Source: XYD12-FULL-36-8 sp041739035
Lineage (GTDB): Bacteria > Bacteroidota > Ignavibacteria > Ignavibacteriales > Ignavibacteriaceae
Reading direction: 5' to 3'
NCBI GenBank assembly: GCA_041739035.1
Contig: JBGSOQ010000261.1
Location: 1-10,405, forward strand
DNA: 10,405 bases
A program made the position numbers and the translations under genes. Positions 7,227-10,405 of the stretch are shown piece after piece (the stretch's first letter is position 1; the number at the start of each line of letters is the position of its first letter). The notes below the pieces were generated by a model. That model was not told the origin of the DNA. It did no database searches and saw only the letters and a program-made list of their open reading frames with translations.

Positions 7227-7589
7227 ATGCATAATAATAAATTCAGACTTTTTTTAGGTGTAATAGGCGTTCTTGCTATATTATTTATAGTAATATTTTT
7301 GATTAATAAAAAATCAACCGCGGAGAATAATCGTGAAGAAATTAGCATAATTTTAAATAATATCGTTGTAAACGCTCAGACTCATTACAAAAGAACTGAT
7401 TCATTCGAGGGCTGGACGATACCAAGTAGTTTGAAAATTGATAAAATCGGAACTTTTCGGGAGAAGGTTACAAATAATAAGGTTTTAATTTACGTTGTCG
7501 GGAGAGAGCTCGGCGAGAATGGTGTATCGAATGTAAATATCGAGTCAGTTATAACTGGAAATAATGCTACCTTCAAAATTAGAAACTAA
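7227..7589 (+). CDS. Small single-pass membrane protein, possibly pseudopilin-like; function unknown
   Basis: This 120-residue protein has a short polar N-terminus with basic residues (MHNNKFR), one hydrophobic helix at about 8-26 (LFLGVIGVLAILFIVIFLI), then KK and a polar extracytoplasmic domain. It contains ILNNIVVNAQTHYKR, FEGWTIPSSLKI and a beta-rich end with NGVSNVNIESV and GNNATFKIRN. The plan of a hydrophobic N-terminal helix, an amphipathic stretch with NAQ.HYKR and a compact beta domain recalls pilin-like proteins. From memory it resembles small unannotated proteins that are numerous in Ignavibacteria. It lacks the prepilin peptidase motif GFTLIE. No Shine-Dalgarno site is visible; the ATG at 7227 is chosen because it directly precedes the helix. 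It converges on the kdsC-like gene with 23 bases between stops. Confidence 0.7.
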   Translation: MHNNKFRLFLGVIGVLAILFIVIFLINKKSTAENNREEISIILNNIVVNAQTHYKRTDSFEGWTIPSSLKIDKIGTFREKVTNNKVLIYVVGRELGENGVSNVNIESVITGNNATFKIRN

Positions 7590-7612
7590 AAGTCACCTCT
7601 GAGATTCATAAA

Positions 7613-8143
7613 TTATTTTAGTTTTAATTTTTCCTTGATAATAAGTTCTACAAACTCTCTAAATGCTCCATGACCACCACGATTTTTGCAAACATAGTCA
7701 GATACTTTTTTAATTTCAGGCATTGCATCACCGGGACAAGCTCTTAAACCGACTATTTTCATTATTTCCAAATCGTTTGTATCATCACCGATGAATGCAA
7801 TGTTTTCTACTTGTAATTTTGTTTGGTTTAGAATCTCAGTTAATACTGCAACTTTGTCTTTTATTCCAAGATGCAATTCTTGAATTTTTAGTTTCTCAGC
7901 CCTCTTTCTTACTGATCCAGATAATTCACCTGTCACAATACCGGTTTCAATTTGGAGTAGATTCCTTAATCGTTCAACACCCATTCCGTCTCTGATGGAA
8001 AATCTCTTGAGTTCCTCACCGTTGTCGGAATAATAAACGCCTGTATCTGTGAGAACCCCGTCACAATCAGTTAACAGTAGTTTTACCTTCAAAATTTTAC
8101 TTTTTAGTGTAACAGATCGAGATTTTTTACTCTTAAAATTCAT
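7613..8143 (-). CDS. kdsC: KdsC-like HAD phosphatase (3-deoxy-D-manno-octulosonate 8-phosphate phosphatase)
   Basis: KdsC removes phosphate from KDO 8-phosphate in the cytosol to supply KDO for the LPS core. The 176-residue length fits this capless HAD family. Motif I is LLLTDCDGVLTD with nucleophile D26 and acid/base D28. Then come VYYSDNGEELKRFSIRDG, motif II ending VTG (T71), the motif III lysine in GIKDK (K97), motif IV IGDDTNDLEIM (D120, D121, D124) and the C-terminal NRGGHGAFREFVE, the family's substrate-gate segment. The start is supported by AAGGA five bases before the ATG (8149-8153, minus strand). The gene is divergent from the S66 peptidase gene; no other KDO gene is visible. Related phosphatases act on N-acylneuraminate 9-phosphate or are fused to NeuA-type enzymes, so the substrate is likely but not proven. 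Confidence 0.85.
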   Translation of the reverse strand: MNFKSKKSRSVTLKSKILKVKLLLTDCDGVLTDTGVYYSDNGEELKRFSIRDGMGVERLRNLLQIETGIVTGELSGSVRKRAEKLKIQELHLGIKDKVAVLTEILNQTKLQVENIAFIGDDTNDLEIMKIVGLRACPGDAMPEIKKVSDYVCKNRGGHGAFREFVELIIKEKLKLK

Positions 8144-8259
8144 GAAATTCCTTGATAATTGCTAATAAACGCACTTATTGAGATTTTTCTACTTATATCT
8201 GCAAAATCGATAAAAAAAAAGTTTTACCGCATTAAAAAAAATAAAAAAGTCCTAAAAAT

Positions 8260-8288
8260 TTGACACACAGTTTAACTCTAACTATTTT
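8260..8288 (+). promoter_or_regulatory. Promoter of the S66 carboxypeptidase gene, with upstream A-tracts
   Basis: TTGACA (8260-8265), a 17-base spacer and TATTTT (8283-8288) form a classic sigma-70-like promoter. The same TTG also lies 20 bases from TATTTTCT, an imperfect Bacteroidota -7 element. Transcription would start near 8295, leaving a leader of about 29 bases. A-tracts at 8212-8220, 8234-8241 and 8243-8248 lie just upstream and could act as an UP element or bend the DNA. Confidence 0.5.
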
Positions 8289-8323
8289 CTAATCCAAAAT
8301 TAACAAACTTCGGATTTAGATCT

Positions 8324-9265
8324 ATGCGATACATTAAACCAAAACGCCTAAACATGGGGGACTTGATAGGAATTATCTCTCCAGCTTCTACTCCAGATGA
8401 TTTATCTCGAGTTAATTCAGGGGTTAAATATCTTGAAAACATAGGTTATAAAGTACTAGTTGGACCAAATGTTGGAAAAAATCATGGATATTTAGCTGGA
8501 TCAGATGAAGAACGATTGTTTGATCTTCACAGCATGTTCAAAAATAAAAATGTAAAAGCAATTATGTGTGTGCGAGGAGGCTATGGTTCTCCAAGATTGC
8601 TTGATAAAATAGATTATAATCTCATCAAAAAAAATCCGAAGATATTTGTTGGCTATAGTGATATCACCGCTATGCAAATGGCATTTTTACAAAAAGCAAA
8701 TCTAATAACATTTGCGGGACCAATGCTCGCAGTTGATTTTCACGATGAGGTTAGTTCATTCACCGAAGAATTTTTCTGGAGGTTAGTTACATCAAATAAA
8801 AAAATCGGCAGGATAAAAAATCCGAATAATGAAAAAATATATTACCTAAGAAAGGGAAGTGCGATTGGTCAAACAGTCGGAGGAAACCTTGCTTTGTTAG
8901 TTTCATTAATGGGTACGCAGTATTTTCCGGACATAAGAAATAAAATCCTTATGCTTGAAGATACCGGCGAAGCACCTTACCGTTTAGATCGCTTATTCAA
9001 TCAATTAAGAATTGCAAATGTGTTCGATAAGACAAAAGGAGTTGTGCTTGGGGCCTTCACTGATTGCAAAGAATTGGACCCGACCAAAAAGACTTTGACT
9101 TTAGGTGAAGTAATTGAGGATTATTTTACAAGAGTAAAGAAACCTGTTGTGTACAACTTCCAGCATGGACATATAAAGGACAATGTTACAGTTCCGTATG
9201 GAATTAGAGTCAAACTGAATGCTACAAAAGGATTTATTGAATTTTTAGAAGGGGCTGTTAGCTAA
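8324..9265 (+). CDS. ldcA: S66-family murein L,D-carboxypeptidase (LdcA-like)
   Basis: S66 peptidases are serine enzymes. LdcA cleaves the L,D bond between the diamino acid and the terminal D-Ala of murein tetrapeptides in the cytosol during peptidoglycan recycling. This 313-residue protein has the full fold and length and no signal peptide. It opens with GDLIGIISPASTP, then VRGGYGSPRLLDKID (about 83-97) and the nucleophile elbow VGYSDIT with S112. The second-domain catalytic residues are E212 in LMLEDTGEAPYRLDR and H283 in HGHIKDNVTVPYG, completing the Ser-Glu-His triad. The start at 8324 begins the conserved N-terminus closely (KPKRLNMGD); no Shine-Dalgarno site is evident. It is divergent from kdsC and convergent with an amidase gene. 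The microcin-immunity relative MccF shares the fold, but nothing nearby suggests that role. Confidence 0.92.
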   Translation: MRYIKPKRLNMGDLIGIISPASTPDDLSRVNSGVKYLENIGYKVLVGPNVGKNHGYLAGSDEERLFDLHSMFKNKNVKAIMCVRGGYGSPRLLDKIDYNLIKKNPKIFVGYSDITAMQMAFLQKANLITFAGPMLAVDFHDEVSSFTEEFFWRLVTSNKKIGRIKNPNNEKIYYLRKGSAIGQTVGGNLALLVSLMGTQYFPDIRNKILMLEDTGEAPYRLDRLFNQLRIANVFDKTKGVVLGAFTDCKELDPTKKTLTLGEVIEDYFTRVKKPVVYNFQHGHIKDNVTVPYGIRVKLNATKGFIEFLEGAVS

Positions 9266-9298
9266 TCGCAATTTCGTTTGAAAAAACTGATGCGATTA
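9263..9298. repeat. Inverted repeat at the 3' end of the S66 peptidase gene
   Basis: TAATCGCA (9263-9270, including the stop codon) and TGCGATTA (9291-9298) are perfect 8-base inverted repeats with a 20-base loop that contains a smaller TTTC-gttt-GAAA hairpin. No T-run follows on either strand, so it may be a weak terminator or an mRNA 3'-end structure. The remaining gap to 9405 is AT-rich with no other feature I can support. Confidence 0.3.
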
Positions 9299-9405
9299 AA
9301 TTCCAAAGGATGAAATATTTCCAAGAGTAAAATTTAGATTTAATTTTTTGATATTAATATTTAGAATTTATTTGTTAATTCTCTACTGGAAATTGGAATT
9401 TTAAA

Positions 9406-10002
9406 CTAGTCGTTGAAACCTTCCTTCACTAACTTTTCGACTTCTTCCTTGATATAATTATTCTCAAGATACTTGTAAAGATTTTTCCCGGGACAAGCAG
9501 TTTGTTTCGAATAATCTTTATGCGATGCAATTTTTTCTGGAGATATCGAAAAGCTTCTGCAGCAATCTGAAATCAAGTTAATTAAGGATGAAAGCTGTTC
9601 TTCGCTCACATCTTGTTCTTCAAAATTACCTAAACATGTTATTAGCAAATGTCCAGTCGGATCATACTCCGTTGCAGTTTCCCCAACTGTAAAAACATTT
9701 CTACCTTCATAAATAGTCCCATTGGGATCGATTAAGAAATGGTAGGGAATGTCAATCCAATTTCTGTCTTTCCCCATTCCCCAGGTTTGAACATTTTTTA
9801 TATGCTTTGGCGCATCGTCACTTTTTTCAAACCGAGTGCCTTCATGATGAATTGTTATCCGCTCAGGAACATGCTGTTTGTATGGTCTCGGTTCCGATGC
9901 ATTCCATGATGAGCGAGGGTTAATAATTATCTCGTTGCTTGAAAAACAATCAATAAAGAATAATGAAAAAGTGAGAATGAACAAAAGTTTAAATGTTTTC
10001 AT
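9406..10002 (-). CDS. Exported PGRP/amidase-2 type N-acetylmuramoyl-L-alanine amidase
   Basis: This zinc enzyme should cleave the bond between MurNAc and L-Ala of peptidoglycan. With the start at 10002 it has 198 residues: a signal peptide (MKTFKLLFILTFSLFFIDCFSS) and then one amidase_2 domain. The predicted zinc ligands are H52 in TIHHEGT, H161 in ASHKDY and C170 in TACPG. Y87 in IPYHFLIDPNG and T168 two residues before the cysteine match the catalytic positions of peptidoglycan recognition proteins (T7 lysozyme has lysine at the latter). An ATG in the same frame at 10080 would add 26 residues inside ispE and bury the signal peptide, so I prefer 10002. This start overlaps the ispE stop by 14 bases, suggesting coupled translation. 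The cysteine in FIDC could be lipidated, but Asp before it is atypical. Confidence 0.87.
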   Translation of the reverse strand: MKTFKLLFILTFSLFFIDCFSSNEIIINPRSSWNASEPRPYKQHVPERITIHHEGTRFEKSDDAPKHIKNVQTWGMGKDRNWIDIPYHFLIDPNGTIYEGRNVFTVGETATEYDPTGHLLITCLGNFEEQDVSEEQLSSLINLISDCCRSFSISPEKIASHKDYSKQTACPGKNLYKYLENNYIKEEVEKLVKEGFND

Positions 10003-10405
10003 AATGTAAAAAAGTGAAATATTGAATTTGAAATAATTCCTTTGCACTAATTGCTTTTTCATGTGAAGGAAAAATACCATAAACTGTTGAACCGCTGCCC
10101 GACATCAAAGCGAACATAGCCCCGCGTTTGTAAAGTTCTTTCTTAATATCAGCCATTTCCGGATGAACACTAAAAACAATTGGTTCAAAATCATTTTTTA
10201 TTTTGTTCTCCATGAACAAAAAGTCAAGCTCACAGTCATTAATTAACTTTCTTAATTCGAATGCTGGATCTGCGGGAATAACATTTTCATATGCCCATTT
10301 AGTTGAGATGTGGATTCCAGGATTGACAATTAAAATTGGGTAGCGGAGTTTACAGTCTACTGCAGTAATATATTCACCTTTGCTTTCAGCATAGGAAGGT
10401 ACAGG
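9989..10405 (-). CDS. ispE: 4-diphosphocytidyl-2-C-methyl-D-erythritol kinase, C-terminal part; gene starts beyond the window
   Basis: IspE is the GHMP-family kinase of the non-mevalonate (MEP) isoprenoid pathway. It phosphorylates CDP-methylerythritol in the cytosol. The open frame runs in from the right edge and gives 138 residues before TAA. Visible landmarks are PILIVNPGIHISTKWAYEN, which matches the family's conserved strand and helix after the ATP site, then a C-terminal domain with HPEMADIKKELYKRGAMFA and the glycine-rich GHMP motif LMSGSGSTVYGIF. An internal ATG at 10219 is not the start, because conserved sequence continues upstream of it without a stop. The N-terminal ATP loop lies outside the window. 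The last 14 bases overlap the amidase gene, which is therefore probably co-transcribed. Confidence 0.92.
   Translation of the reverse strand, partial: PVPSYAESKGEYITAVDCKLRYPILIVNPGIHISTKWAYENVIPADPAFELRKLINDCELDFLFMENKIKNDFEPIVFSVHPEMADIKKELYKRGAMFALMSGSGSTVYGIFPSHEKAISAKELFQIQYFTFLHYENI

Noticed and set aside
7795..7995. 66-codon open frame on the plus strand
   Set aside because: It is antisense to the catalytic core of the kdsC-like gene. The apparent hydrophobicity comes from reading the opposite strand.
9298..9402. Distant inverted repeat AAATTCCAA / TTGGAATTT
   Set aside because: The arms are nine AT-rich bases separated by over 80 bases, easily found by chance. No T-run or other context supports a role.
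10003..10080. 26-residue N-terminal extension of the amidase
   Set aside because: It would overlap ispE by about 90 bases and place the signal peptide internally. The start at 10002 gives a normal exported enzyme.
1..10405. CRISPR array, insertion sequence, toxin-antitoxin or defence system
   Set aside because: No regularly spaced repeats, transposase motifs, terminal inverted repeats or defence-gene signatures were found. Apart from the uncharacterised 857- and 120-residue proteins, the genes belong to known housekeeping or envelope families.

Overview
The window looks like a chromosomal segment from a low-GC, Gram-negative bacterium of the Fibrobacterota-Chlorobiota-Bacteroidota (FCB) group, most likely Ignavibacteria or a close relative. 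Three things support this. A large secreted protein ends in a type IX secretion-type C-terminal domain with the motif YPNPFNPTT. The promoter upstream of the tRNA cluster fits the Bacteroidota pattern TTG-N20-TAnnTTTG exactly. Genes for lipopolysaccharide synthesis (kdsC-like) and lipoprotein export (lolCDE-like) indicate an outer membrane. The lineage call is inference from these signatures, not from a search.

Layout. Positions 1-410 hold the 3' end of a leucyl aminopeptidase gene (pepA, plus strand). Positions 455-3627 hold a minus-strand operon of two tandem LolC/LolE-type permeases followed by the LolD ATPase, predicted to release lipoproteins from the inner membrane. Positions 3794-4328 hold four tRNA genes on the plus strand, Pro(UGG), Arg(UCU), His(GUG) and Glu(UUC), with a promoter in front and an intrinsic terminator behind. 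Positions 4478-7051 encode an 857-residue exported DUF3160 protein with a sorting tail. Positions 7227-7589 encode a small single-pass membrane protein of unknown function. A KdsC-like phosphatase gene (minus, 7613-8143) is divergent from an S66-family L,D-carboxypeptidase gene (plus, 8324-9265). A minus-strand pair closes the window: the 3' end of ispE (to the window edge at 10405), overlapped by 14 bases by a gene for an exported PGRP-type N-acetylmuramoyl-L-alanine amidase (9406-10002).

How the genes relate. Most products serve the cell envelope: lipoprotein sorting (Lol), LPS core precursor (KdsC), isoprenoid precursor for carrier lipids and quinones (IspE), peptidoglycan turnover (carboxypeptidase and amidase) and an exported or surface protein (DUF3160). 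Apart from the Lol operon and the ispE-amidase pair they are separate transcription units, so this is probably ordinary gene neighbourhood rather than one system.

I see no CRISPR array, insertion sequence, phage gene, toxin-antitoxin pair or defence locus. The least understood items are the DUF3160 protein and the 120-residue membrane protein. No gene-free stretch exceeds 300 bases apart from the tRNA region.
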